Positions 10,208 to 21,075 of a stretch of 64,000 nt of DNA are shown here, piece by piece. The stretch spans positions 10,336,501 to 10,400,500 of the forward strand of contig JAEOAD010000018.1 of the NCBI GenBank assembly GCA_036365145.1, given 5' to 3'. The notes below the pieces were generated by a model that was given only the letters and a program-made list of their open reading frames with translations, did no database searches and was not told where the DNA came from. This DNA comes from Orientallactaga sibirica. Lineage: Eukaryota; Chordata; Mammalia; Rodentia; Dipodidae. The translations under genes were made by a program, and so were the position numbers. The first letter of the stretch is position 1; every line of letters begins with the position of its first letter.

Positions 10208-12110
10208 GGTGTTCTGTGTGCTCCATTTCTATAGAAGTTCTGGGTGTTCTGTGTGCATCATGTCTATATAAAGCATGGGTGTTCTGTGTGCTCCATGTCT
10301 ATATAAGGCATGGGTGTTCTGTATGCTCCATGTCTACCAAAGACATGGGTGTTCTTTGTTCTCCATGTGTACAGAAGGCATGGGTGTTCTGTGTGCTCCA
10401 TATCTACAGAAGGCATGGGTGTTCTTTGTGCTCCATGTCTACAGAAGGCATGGGTGTTCTGTGTGTCCATTTCTATAGATGGCATGGATGTTCTGTGTGT
10501 TCCATGTCTACAGAAGGCATGGGTGTTCTCTATGCTCCATGTCTATCGAAGGCATGGGTGTTCTGTGTGCTCCATGTCTATAAAAGGCATGGGTGTTCTG
10601 TGTGCTCCAGGTCTACAGAAGGCCTGGGTGTTCTATGTGCTCCATATGTATAGAGGGCATGGGTGTTCTGTGTGCTCCAGGTCTACAGAAGGCCTGGGTG
10701 TTCTATGTGCTCCATGTCTATAGAAGGCATGGGTGTACTGTGTGCTTCATGTCTACAGAAGGCATGGGTGTTCTGTGTGCTCCATGTCTATAGAAGGCAT
10801 GGGTGTTCTTTGTTCTCCATGTCTACAGAAGGCATGGGTGTTCTGTGTGCTCCATGTCTACCGAAGACATGGGTGTTCTTTGTGCTCCATGTCTATAGAA
10901 GGCATGGGTGTTCTGTGTGCTCCAGGTCTACAGAAGGCATGGGTGTTCTGTGTGCTCCATGTCTATAGAAGGCATGGGTGTTCTGTGTGCTCCATGTCTG
11001 TAGAAGGCATGGGTGTTCTGTGTGCTCCATGTCTATAGAAGGCATGGGTGTTCTGTGTGCTCCATGTCTATAGAAGGCATGGGTGTTCTGTGTGCTCCAG
11101 GTCTATAGAAAGCATGGGTGTTCTGTGTGCTCCATGTCTATAGAGGCATGGGTGTTCTGTGTGCTCTATTTCTATAGAAGTCCTGGGTGTTCTGTGTGCA
11201 TCATGTCTATATAAAGCATGGGTGTTCTGTGTGCTCCATGTCTATAGAAGGCATGGGTGTTCTGTGTGCTCCATGTCTACCCATGTCTCCATGTGTACAG
11301 AAGGCATGGGTGTTCTGTGTGCTCCATGTCTACAGAAGGCATGGGTGTTCTTTGTGCTCCATGTCTACAGAAGGCATGGGTGTTCTGTGTGCTCCATGTC
11401 TATAGAAGGCATGGGTGTTCTTTGTGCTCCATGTCTATAGAAGGCATGGGTGTTCTGTGTGCTCCATGTCTATAGAAGGCATGGGTGTTCTGTGTGCTCC
11501 ATGTCTATAGAAGGCATGGGTGTTCTGTGTGTTCCATGTCTGTATAAAGCATGGGTGTTCTGTGTGCTCCATGTGTATAGAAGGCAGGGGTGTTCTGTGT
11601 GCTCCATGTCTATAGAAGGAATGGATGTTCTGTGTGCTCCAGGTCTACAGAAGGCATGGGTGTTCTGTGTGCTCCAGGTCTATAGAAGGCATGGGTGTTC
11701 TGTGTGTTCCATGTCTATATAAAGCATGGGTGTTCTGTGTGCTCCATGTCTATAGAAGGCATGGGTGTTCTGTGTGCTCCATGTCTATAGAAGGAATGGA
11801 TGTTCTGTGTGCTCCAGGTCTATAGAAAGCATGGGTGTTCTGTGTGTTCCATGTCTATAGAAGGCATGAGTGTTCTGTGTGCTCCAGGTCTATAGAAGGC
11901 GTGGATGTTCTGTATGCTCCATGTCTACTGAAGACATGGGTGTTTTTTGTGCTCCATGTCTACAGAAGGCATGGGTGTTCTGTGTGCTCCAGGTCTATAG
12001 AAGGCATGGGTGTTCTGTGTGCTCCATGTCTATAGAAGGCATGGGTGTTCTGTGTGCTCCATGTCTATAGAAGGCATGGGTGTTCTGTGTGCTCCATTTC
12101 TATAGAAGGC
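10208..12110 (+). repeat. Higher-order duplication within the array, copy 1
   Basis: The ordered series of unit variants here recurs in 12428-13720. Offsets are 2220 bp (at 10275/12495), then 2185 (10663/12848), then 1643 (11625/13268), then 1573 (about 12115/13688). Differences between offsets equal whole units plus the local indels. Confidence 0.8.
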
Positions 12111-12427
12111 ATGGGTGTTCTGTGTGCTCCATTTCTATAGAAGGCATGGGTGTTCTGTGTGCTTCATGTCTATAGAAGGCATGGGTGTTCTGTGTGCTCC
12201 ATGTCTACAGAAGGCATGGGTGTTTTTTGTGCTCCATGTCTACAGAAGGCATGGGTGTTCTATGTGCTCCATGTCTATAGAAGGCATGGGTGTTCTGTGT
12301 GCTCAATGTCTATATAAAGCATGGGTGTTCTGTGTGCTCCATGTCTATAGAAGGCATGGGTGTTCTGTGTGCTCCAGGTCTATAGAAAGCATGGGTGTTC
12401 TGTGTGCTCCATGTCTATAGAGGCATG

Positions 12428-13720
12428 GGTGTTCTGTGTGCTCCATTTCTATAGAAGTCCTGGGTGTTCTGTGTGCATCATGTCTATATAAAGCATGGGT
12501 GTTCTGTGTGCTCCATGTCTATATAAGGCATGGGTGTTCTGTATGCTCCATGTCTACCAAAGACATGGGTGTTCTTTGTTCTCCATGTGTACAGAAGGCA
12601 TGGGTGTTCTTTGTGCTCCATGTCTACAGAAGGCATGGGTGTTCTGTGTGTCCATTTCTATAGATGGCATGGATGTTCTGTGTGTTCCATGTCTACAGAA
12701 GGCATGGGTGTTCTCTATGCTCCATGTCTATCGAAGGCATGGGTGTTCTGTGTGCTCCATGTCTATAAAAGGCATGGGTGTTCTGTGTGCTCCATGTCTA
12801 CATAAGGCATGGGTGTTCTGTGTGCTCCATGTCTATAGAAGGCATGGGTGTTCTGTGTGCTCCATGTCTACAGAAGGCATGGGTGTTCTATGTGCTCCAT
12901 GTCTATAGAAGGCATGGGTGTTCTGTGTGCTCCATGTCTACAGAAGGCATGGGTGTTCTGTGTGCTCCATGTCTATAGAAGGCATGGGTGTTCTTTGTTC
13001 TCCATGTCTACAGAAGGCATGGGTGTTCTGTATGCTCCATGTCTACCGAAGACATGGGTGTTCTTTGTGCTCCATGTCTATAGAAGGCATGGGTGTTCTG
13101 TGTGCTCCATGTCTATAGAAGGCATGGGTGTTCTGTGTGCTCCATGTCTATATAAAGCATGGGTGTTCTGTGTGCTCCATGTGTATAGAAGGCATGGGTG
13201 TTCTGTGTGTTCCATGTCTATAGAAGGCATGGATGTTCTGTGTGCTCCAGGTCTATAGAAGGCATGGGTGTTCTGTGTGCTCCATGTCTACAGAAGGCAT
13301 GGGTGTTCTGTGTGCTCCAGGTCTATAGAAGGCATGGGTGTTCTGTGTGTTCCATGTCTATATAAAGCATGGGTGTTCTGTGTGCTCCATGTCTATAGAA
13401 GGCATGGGTGTTCTGTGTGCTCCATGTCTATAGAAGGAATGGATGTTCTGTGTGCTCCAGGTCTATAGAAAGCATGGGTGTTCTGTGTGTTCCATGTCTA
13501 TAGAAGGCATGAGTGTTCTGTGTGCTCCAGGTCTATAGAAGGCGTGAATGTTCTGTATGCTCCATGTCTACTGAAGACATGGGTGTTTTTTGTGCTCCAT
13601 GTCTACAGAAGGCATGGGTGTTCTGTGTGCTCCAGGTCTATAGAAGGCATGGGTGTTCTGTGTGCTCCATGTCTATAGAAGGCATGGGTGTTCTGTGTGC
13701 TCCATTTCTATAGAAGGCAT
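12428..13720 (+). repeat. Higher-order duplication within the array, copy 2
   Basis: It repeats the variant order of 10208-12110 but lacks one unit near 12610 and a block of 542 bp, equal to fifteen units plus the 17-base insert near 11281. Rare marks such as gtgtgtccatttctatagatgg (10464, 12649) and tctatcgaagg are shared. Confidence 0.8.
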
Positions 13721-14327
13721 GGGTGTTCTGTGTGCTCCATGTCTATAGAAGGCATGGGTGTTCTGTGTGCTCCATGTCTACTGAAGACATGGGTGTTTTT
13801 TGTGCTCCATGTCTACAGAAGGCACGGGTGTTCTTTGTGCTCCATGTCTACAGAAGGCATGGGTGTTCTATGTGCTCCATGTCTATAGAAGGCATGGGTG
13901 TTCTGTGTGCTCAATGTCTATATAAAGCATGGGTGTTCTGTGTGCTCCATGTCTATAGAAGGCATGGGTGTTCTGTGTGCTCCATGTCTATAGAAGGCAT
14001 GGGTGTTCTGTGTGCTCCATGTCTGTATAAAGCATGGGTGTTCTGTGTGCTCCATGTCTATAGAAGGCAGGGGTGTTCTGTGTGCTCCATGTCTATATAA
14101 AGCATGGGTGTTCTGTGTGCTCCATGTCTATAGAAGGCATGGGTGTTCTATGTGCTCCATGTCTATAGAAGGAATGGATGTTCTGTGTGCTCCATGTCTA
14201 TATAAAGCATGGGTGTTCTGTGTGCTCCATGTCTATAGAAGGAATGGATGTTCTGTGTGCTCCAGGTCTATAAGAAAGCATGGGTGTTCTGTGTGCTCCA
14301 TGTCTATAGAAGGCATGAGTTTTCTGT

Positions 14328-14927
14328 GTGCTCCAGGTCTATAGAAGGCATGGATGTTCTGTATGCTCCATGTCTACCGAAGACATGGGTGTTCTTTGTG
14401 CTCCATGTCTACAGAAGGCATGGGTGTCTGTGTGCTCCATGTCTATAGAAGGCATGGGTGTTCTTTGTGCTCCATGTCTATATAAGGCATGGGTGTTCTT
14501 TGTGCTCCATGTCTATATAAGGCACGGGTGTTCTGTGTGTTCCATGTCTACTGAAGGCATGGAAGTTCTGTATGCTCCATCTCTACAGAAGGCATGGGTC
14601 TTCCGTGTGCTCCATATCTATAGAAAGCATGGATGTTCTGTATGCTTCCTGTCTACAGAAGGCATGGATATTCTTTTTTCTCATTGTCTACAGAAAACAT
14701 GGATATTTTGTGTGCTCCATGTCTATAGATGGTATGGGTGTTCTGTGTGTTCCATGTTTTCTGATGTCATTGGTGTTCTGTGTGCTCTATATCTGACTAA
14801 GGCATGTTTGTTATATGTCCTCCATGTCTGCAGAATGCATGGGTGCTCTGTGTCTTCCTCATCTGCTTACTTTCTTTCTCACCATCCTTCCTTTCTGCCA
14901 CAGTTTTGGGTCCTTTTTCAAAGTTGA
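14328..14927 (+). other. Longest open frame of the array, not called a gene
   Basis: A 199-codon open frame runs through the diverged 3' end of the array and exits into flanking DNA. It follows the 105-bp translation period of the repeat. It has no known domain, no start context I would trust and no splice or poly(A) evidence. It is most simply a by-product of a repeat whose stop is removed by unit variation. Confidence 0.6.
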
Positions 14928-15435
14928 CAACCATCTTCAGACCTGATCTTTTCCTTGGGTTTTTTACTGACTCAATATCAAAGTCTTAGGTGTTCACAGT
15001 CATGTGTTCAAGACATTCTTCAGGGTGAGTATGAGAAAAAGAAACCAAATAATTCTTGCTCATACCACATGTCTTATACAGTTTAGAGAGGCAGGCTCTG
15101 TTCCCTTCCTCTGAAGGTTGCAATCATAGGGGAGTACCACATCTTGTGACTATGTCTTCTTAGCACCTATCTTCTGAATACTCAGAAAGGGAAAAGCATT
15201 TAGAAGTTTACATCAATTGTCACTCTTTCCTGACAGAAGTAACATGTCAATAGCCATTTGGGTGGAATGATTAGTATGATTTATCCTAAATACAAGGAAG
15301 GCTGGGGAATGTAGCATAACATGAAGGATATAGAATCAGCCTTTCTGCTTAAGAACATATCAACACCACACACCACATCACACATCACAACATGTGGAGA
15401 CATGGAACTCCTGACAGTGTTCTAGTAAATGCCTT
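14858..15435. other. Right flank of the minisatellite; no gene seen
   Basis: Unique DNA. Units decay gradually into tctgcagaatgcatgggtgctc and then stop. Nothing else was recognised. Confidence 0.5.
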
Positions 15436-15815
15436 TGTGCATACATGTTGCTATAACAAAATACCTGAGGCTGCATGATTTATAAAGAACATAAATTTAT
15501 TTTCTAATTGTCCTTGATGCTGGTTAGTCCAATGTAAAGGACCTGGTAGGTTCTATATAAGCAAGACCCTTTTGTTGCATCTTCACATGACTTGTGGCAG
15601 AGGAAAAATGGGGTGTGGGGTGTTTCCACTCATAATGGATGAACAGAGGAGAGACAGGAATTCTCAATCCCCTTCATAAAGCCTAGATCCTGTCCATCCA
15701 TAAGATCCCCAACATGAAGATTTACTCACCTCTTAAAAACCATCCCTCTCAAAATGATCACATTGACAACTAACTTTTAACATGAATTTGGAACAGCACA
15801 TTCAGATCATGGAGT
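15436..15815 (-). mobile_element. MLT1/MST-type MaLR LTR
   Basis: Read on the + strand it shows the reverse of the family: gctataacaaaatacctgagg at one end and cattcagatcatgg at the other, with tttataaagaacataaattta near the start. It is an ancient ERVL-MaLR LTR with no internal region next to it. Confidence 0.7.
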
Positions 15816-16049
15816 GAATCAAGTACAGTCTGTGTGAAATTACACTGAAGGAGAAGCACAAAAGATAGAGTGTTTGCTGACAACTTTCATATCAATAGGA
15901 GTCCTTCTTGTTGCTTTATTTGGAACAAAGAACTATTTGCCAAGACACATTAGACTGAAATGGCTCAATGTTGGGTTTTAGAATGCTGCAGATCACCTGA
16001 TAGTGTTGAATTTTTCAAAAAAAAAAAAAAGCGGGGATTTAACATGAAT

Positions 16050-16490
16050 TTAGTGATGATTTTTGGAGTGGGGTGATAATCCAGATAGAAGCACTAGTCA
16101 TCATTTCCATAATTGTATAAAGATTTTAAGACAAACTTACACAAACGGATATGCAATACTGATACATGCTATAGCATGAATGAATTTTATAAAGTATCCC
16201 GAAAAACATATGCTAGAACATTTATATAAAATACCCAGAATAGGAAAATTCATGGAGTTGGAAAGCAGACAAATGCCTGTGTGTAGGATCAAGGATTAAG
16301 GGGAATTAGCATCCTAGAATGATTAGTAATTGGTAGGAAGTTTCCTTTTTGAGTGGTAAAGATTGAGTCCCATCCAGACCTCCCAACTCTTCAAATATAT
16401 TTAAACCATTCTCATAATAAATTAATGAATTATGTGGTATGCAAATTATATCTCAATCAAGTTAATATAAAATCATTTTATTAAATGGTT
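16050..16490 (+). mobile_element. L1M 3' end
   Basis: Typical old L1M 3' sequence: ataaaatacccagaatagg, gttggaaagcagacaaatg, then tgtggtatgcaaattatatc and tcaatcaagttaat. No coding frame remains. Confidence 0.75.
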
Positions 16491-16526
16491 TTCATATAAG
16501 TATTATACCACAAAGAATTTTAAAAA

Positions 16527-16795
16527 ACATGAAAATGGGCCTGGAGAGATGGCTTAGCAGTTAAGCACTTGCCTGTGAAGACTAAGGACCCCAGTTCAAG
16601 GCTCAATTCCCCAGGACCCATGTAAGCCAGATGCACAAGGTGGCACATACATTTGGAGTTCGTTTGCAATGGCTGGAGGCCCTGGTGTGCCTGTTCTTTT
16701 TCTCTCTCTCTCTCTCTCTCTCCCTCTTTCTCTCTCTGTCTGTTGCTCTCAAATAAATAAATTTTTAAAAATAAATGTAAAAGACATGAAAATGG
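16527..16795 (+). mobile_element. B2-like SINE with 12-bp target duplication
   Basis: Body 16539-16783, flanked by perfect acatgaaaatgg at 16527-16538 and 16784-16795. It has a tRNA-like head, a (TC)n stretch and an aaataaataaa tail. The perfect flanks mean a fairly recent L1-mediated insertion. Confidence 0.95.
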
Positions 16796-17073
16796 ACATT
16801 AATGACTTGGAATGAGGATAAAGATAAGGAGGGCCTAGGGAGAGCATAGTGGATTAATGACAGCTAAAGACGGTGGTGGGTTTCCTTCTCTTTCATGATA
16901 CAGTGAGACACAGGGAAATGTGGGAAGATAGGGTGGGATGCATGTTACTTCAGTTATTTCAGTGACATAAAAGAGTAAACCTCCTCTGACATTTGGTGAA
17001 CAAAACATTAGTTAGATAGTTGAATAAAGTCCTTTCATGAAATATGATAGTGGAAAAATTAGGTTACAGAAGG
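16796..17073. other. No gene seen
   Basis: Short unassigned stretch between two insertions. Confidence 0.5.
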
Positions 17074-18010
17074 AAATAAGAACTCTGTCAGGATGGTAAC
17101 ATCCTATTGCTGAAGACTTCACTTGCCTGAGCAGCAAGGTCACTGAGAAATCAAGCTGGTGCTGAGCAGACAACCTTCTCCCTGTAGATCAGCCAACTCA
17201 AAGCTGTAAAAAGCTGTACTGCATGCAGCCCTATGGGGGACAGAAGTCATCAGCAGTGAAAACAGTGGACACTGGAAGCCTGAAGTTTGGCCAGACAGGC
17301 CAAATGACTGAACAAGTGCAATAGTTGCATGTCTACTCTGGGATAAACCATCTGTTCTCTAATTGGACTGAAGGCCCACTCTGTGGGAGGGAATATATAC
17401 CTGGTACTGAAAACCTGTGGCAGGGGAGGTCATGAGCCTTAGGAGTATAAAGCCTGCTCTTGTCTGGCTAAATGTATATATGATTCCCATCAAGCTGCCC
17501 TGAAAGCACTATACTTAATGTTCATATTCATATATTAAAGCTATTCTCACTTCTGGTTAGAGAAGCTTTTCTTTTCAGATGGCAATGACCACTGGGATGA
17601 CCCAAATGGCAACATAGTGCTGAGAAGAAGGGACAGAGGAGTGTCCAGCACTGAAACATCTCTATCACACCCTCCAAGGCTCAGGGTCCATTGCAGAAGA
17701 AGTGGTGGAAAGAATGTAAGAGCCAAAGGAAAGGTACCACTCCTTAAAAATGCAACAGTCCAGACAGAAATTGGCCTCGATATCCATGGCTTCACAGTGC
17801 CTAGCAATACCTTCACAAGACCCTCATAGTAGGAGAAAAATATGATGACATCAAATTAAAAGAGAGACTAATGGAGAGGGAGGGGATATTATGAAGAGTG
17901 GAGTTGTGAAGCAAAAAGGGGAGGAGGGAAATATCATGGTTCATTGTCTGTAAGTATAGAAGTTGTCAATAAGAATAAATAAATAAATAAATAAATAAGA
18001 ACTCTGTCAG
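17074..18010 (+). mobile_element. 5'-truncated L1 (3' UTR only) with 18-bp target duplication
   Basis: Body 17092-17992. Perfect repeats aaataagaactctgtcag lie at 17074-17091 and 17993-18010. The sequence is colinear with the 3' UTR of the L1 at 22232-24530 (from gatggtaacatcctattgctg to gtcaataagaataaa). It contains no ORF2 sequence; the open frames at 17547-17829 are incidental. Confidence 0.95.
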
Positions 18011-18353
18011 AAACTGAGCTAGAGGCAGCTCATGTTCCATGTTGCCAAAGAAACTGGCTATATTCTGCCAATGTCCTGCAAGCCTCACTGTTGCTGGACT
18101 CAAAGTTAATGCACTTATTGTTTGGTGAAAATAAATCAAGATAGGATGGCTCTCAGGCTGGTGATTGTTAAAGAGATCAGCACTACTGAAGAGAAACATC
18201 CTAGACTGTATTAGATAATAGGAAAGTTGCCTTGTGACAAAACACTACCTACTGGAGAACCCATTTTGTGAAAATCAAAATGCACATGCATGAAGAAAGC
18301 CTAAAATGAAGAATTATGTTTTTTTTTGTTGTTGTTGTTCAAACACAACTATC
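18011..18353. other. No gene seen
   Basis: Unassigned DNA between the L1 and the MaLR LTR. Confidence 0.5.
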
Positions 18354-18709
18354 TAGGGTGTGGTGGTTTGATTCAGGTGTCCCCCATAAACTTAGGTGTT
18401 CTCAATGCTAGGTTCCCAGCTGATGGAGATTTGGGAATTAACGCCTCCTATGGGCAGTTTATTGTTGGGGGTGGGCTTATGGGTAATATAGGTGGTTTCC
18501 CCTTGCCAGTGTTTGGCACAGTCTCCTGTTCCTACTTTCCACCTGATGTTGGCCATGAGGTGATGTCCACCTTTTGCTCATACTATCATTTTCCCCTGCT
18601 ATCATGGAGCTTCCCCTCGAGTCTGTAAGTCAAAATAAACCCCTTTTTCCCCCACTGCTCTTGGTTGGGTGATTTATGCCAGTAATGCCAAGCTGACCAC
18701 AACATAGGG
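18354..18709 (+). mobile_element. Solo MaLR/ERVL-type LTR with 5-bp target duplication
   Basis: Body 18359-18704 (346 bp), from tgtggtgg to acaaca, flanked by perfect taggg at 18354-18358 and 18705-18709. A 5-bp duplication fits ERVL-MaLR. It contains caaaataaacccc with an AATAAA signal about 70 bp from the 3' end, and opens with a MaLR-like tttgattcaggtgtccccca. The 100-codon open frame at 18326-18628 crosses the left LTR boundary and is incidental. Confidence 0.9.
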
Positions 18710-19519
18710 AAATGTTTCTCCAAGGTTAGCATGGAAGACATATAGAAGCCTCTACAGCTGTGATCCAAAGGGAGCAGGCTTCATCTTAAAATGGCAGTAG
18801 AACTTGGCAGTATTGTCCATGAGATAGATAATGGTTTTGAAATCATGAAACATGTATGATTGAGAGAGTCATGATATGTTCATCATGGTACCAGAGAGCT
18901 ACTGAGGCCAAGCAATTGTGTATGGTAACAGTCCCTGTAAGGAGGCACGGAGGTGCCACTGCATGAACCCTAAATTAAAATGGAGGCCCCAGGATGTTGG
19001 GGATGTGAGAACCATGGATGCTTGCCAAGGAAAGCTGCAGACTCAAACTAGAGCTGGCCAAAGAGACAGGCTCTGAGTGCTGCAGGCAGCAGAAGCAGAG
19101 TGGTGGGACTACACAAGCCTTCTAGATCCCAGAGTGTTTCTTCACATGCTCCAGATGCTGAACATGGAATTCAAGATGGAGAGCTTGCCCTGATGATTTT
19201 GAACTTGCTTTGGTATGATCTTTATTTCTTAATAGATTCTTCCATTCCTCCCTTTAGAATTGGGAATGTTTTCTCTGTGTCATTCTTTGTTGGAAGCATG
19301 TAACTAGATATTTGTTTGTTTTATGTTATAGGAACTCACACTTAAGAGGTTGCCTGAATCTCAGAAGAGACTCTGGTCTTAAACTTTTGAATAGTGTTGT
19401 AAACATTTAAGACCATGAGGACGTTTTTGAACTTGGATGGAATGAATTTTGAATTATGAGATACCATGAGCCTATAGAGACAAAGGATAGAAGATTATGG
19501 TTTAACAGGATTATATTTA
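18710..19519. other. No gene seen
   Basis: Unassigned DNA; 19190-19440 has the flavour of an LTR-internal or MaLR sequence but I cannot name it. Confidence 0.4.
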
Positions 19520-19735
19520 GGCTGGGGAGATGGTAGGTAAAGGCACTTCCTTGCAAAGCCTGATAGTCCGAGTTTGATTCCTGAGTATCCAGGTAAAGGC
19601 AGATACACAAGTGGTACATGCACCTGTACCTGGAATTCATTCACAGTGGCAAAGAGAGCCTGGCATGCCCATTCTCTCTCTCTCCTCTCTCTCTCTCCCT
19701 TTCTCTCTTTGCAAATAGAAATATTAAAGAACAAA
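19520..19735 (+). mobile_element. B2-like SINE
   Basis: ggctggggagatggtaggtaaaggc head (with a small deletion), cctggaattcattcacagtgg middle, then a (TC)n stretch and an A-rich tail. Confidence 0.9.
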
Positions 19736-19779
19736 ATAAAAGTATTATATTTGAGTACCAAGTTGACAAAGGGTGGACT

Positions 19780-20155
19780 TGTGATGTTTAATCTTTCTTG
19801 TCAACTTGACAAGTTTTAGAATCACCATAGTAGTGAATTGCTGGGAAAATATATAAGGGATTTTCTAAATTCACTTAATTGAGGTGGGAAGACCTCCCCT
19901 AACTGTGGGCAGCAACATTTTATGTGCTGGGATCTCAGACTGAATAGAAAGGAGAAAGCAAGCTGAGCAGCAGCATTACTCTCTGCTTCCTCATTGTGAA
20001 CTGAATGTGACTAGCTGCCTCAAGGTCCTGCTACCATGCTTACCCTGCCATGATATACTGTAATCTCAAACTGGAAACTTAAACAAACCTTCCTCTCTTA
20101 AGTTGCTTCTTTCAGGTATTTTGTCACAATAGCAAGAATTTACCTAATACAGACA
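19780..20155 (+). mobile_element. Rodent MaLR LTR (ORR1/MT-like)
   Basis: Starts tgtgatgtttaatc, has tcttgtcaacttgac, a central gtgggcagcaac segment and ends gaatttacctaatacagaca. This matches the rodent MaLR pattern. No convincing target duplication was found. Confidence 0.65.
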
Positions 20156-20861
20156 TCAGGCCACAGAAATGGAGGAAAAGAAAGTGGTTGTCACTGTGGT
20201 GTGCAAACAGTGGCTTCAAGAAGGAAAAATCTGGACATGTCACCAAGGGTATAAACTCATAGTTAGATGATAAACACAATCTGAGTATAATGTAGGCCTA
20301 AGAGGTGATAATGTATTAACTAACTGCATTGTGGTAATCATTACACTGTAGAAGAGGGACTCCTGACATCTACCCAGGAGCAATTTATGGGACAATGACA
20401 TAAAACCACTATCCCAAGCAGAGTTTGTGCTGAGTGACCTCACAGGGTGAACTCTGACTAGAGATGTACACAGCTGTACAAGAAGCTCATCTTAGTATTA
20501 GCAAAATTACATCTGTTTACTCTCAAGGAATTATAGGTAAAAAGTTCAAGTAGTAGGTAACTAATTAAGGGACTTAAAGAGAGCAAATCTGGGGACTGTT
20601 TGTAAAGGCTAATCATCAATGGAATTTATACTTGTAAGAGAGAATTGAACTTGTCTTATCTAGGGAAAGAGCAGAGAGGAGTTAGAATGGCCAATACTGC
20701 ATGCAGTAATGGCATAATGCTGCCTATTGGTAAGGTGGCTGATATATCAGCTTCATAAGAAAACAGAGCAGCACAGAATATATGAAGGCAGCACATATAA
20801 GATTAATGAAATGTATCTACTGCTGGGAATTAGCACTGCAAGGCAGGTGCAGGGTGAGTTA
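20156..20861. other. No gene seen
   Basis: Unassigned unique DNA. Confidence 0.5.
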
Positions 20862-21075
20862 AAAGTTTAATTTGGGGACTGGAAAGATGGTTCAGCAGTT
20901 AAGGTGCTTACCTGAAAAGCCTAAGGACCCAGGTTCGAGTCCCCAGTACTCACATAAAGCCAGACACACAGCATCTGGAATTTGTTTGCAGTGGCTAAAG
21001 GCCCTGGTGTGCCCATTCTCTCTCTATATCTGCCTCTTTCTCTCTTTCAAATAAAGTTTATTTAAAGTTTAATTT
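20862..21075 (+). mobile_element. B2-like SINE with 12-bp target duplication
   Basis: Body 20874-21063, flanked by aaagtttaattt at 20862-20873 and 21064-21075. Head ggggactggaaagatggttcagc. Confidence 0.92.

Larger units (their letters stand above)
9191..14857 (+). repeat. 35-bp minisatellite array, about 160 units
   Basis: A head-to-tail array of a 35-bp unit whose core is gggtgttctgtgtgctccat. The consensus is about 66 percent G+T on the + strand and has no CpG. Units at 9191-9560 and 14560-14857 are diverged, while the centre is nearly uniform, as expected when unequal exchange and conversion homogenise the middle. Length changes are rare and discrete: units short by one base near 9850, 11143, 12420 and 12650, and a 17-base insertion near 11281-11297. 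Because 35 is not a multiple of three, a translated frame repeats every 105 bp, giving a 35-residue periodic peptide with many C and V residues. Frames close at the tag of tctatag and stay open where units read tctacag or tctatat. I see no sign of coding selection and treat it as noncoding. Confidence 0.97.

Noticed and set aside
9191..14857. CRISPR-like array or bacterial repeat
   Set aside because: There are no unique spacers; units are directly adjacent, and the surrounding DNA is clearly mammalian.
9191..14857. Full palindromic glucocorticoid response elements
   Set aside because: Only the TGTTCT half-site is present; the six bases at the right spacing upstream (aggcat) do not match the other half.
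9191..14927. A repetitive Cys-rich protein gene encoded by the 35-bp array
   Set aside because: Frames close at TAG in the common unit and reopen only through unit variants; period 35 shifts frame each unit, the opposite strand also has open frames, and no gene structure is visible.
18326..18628. 100-codon plus-strand gene
   Set aside because: It starts before and continues within the MaLR LTR.
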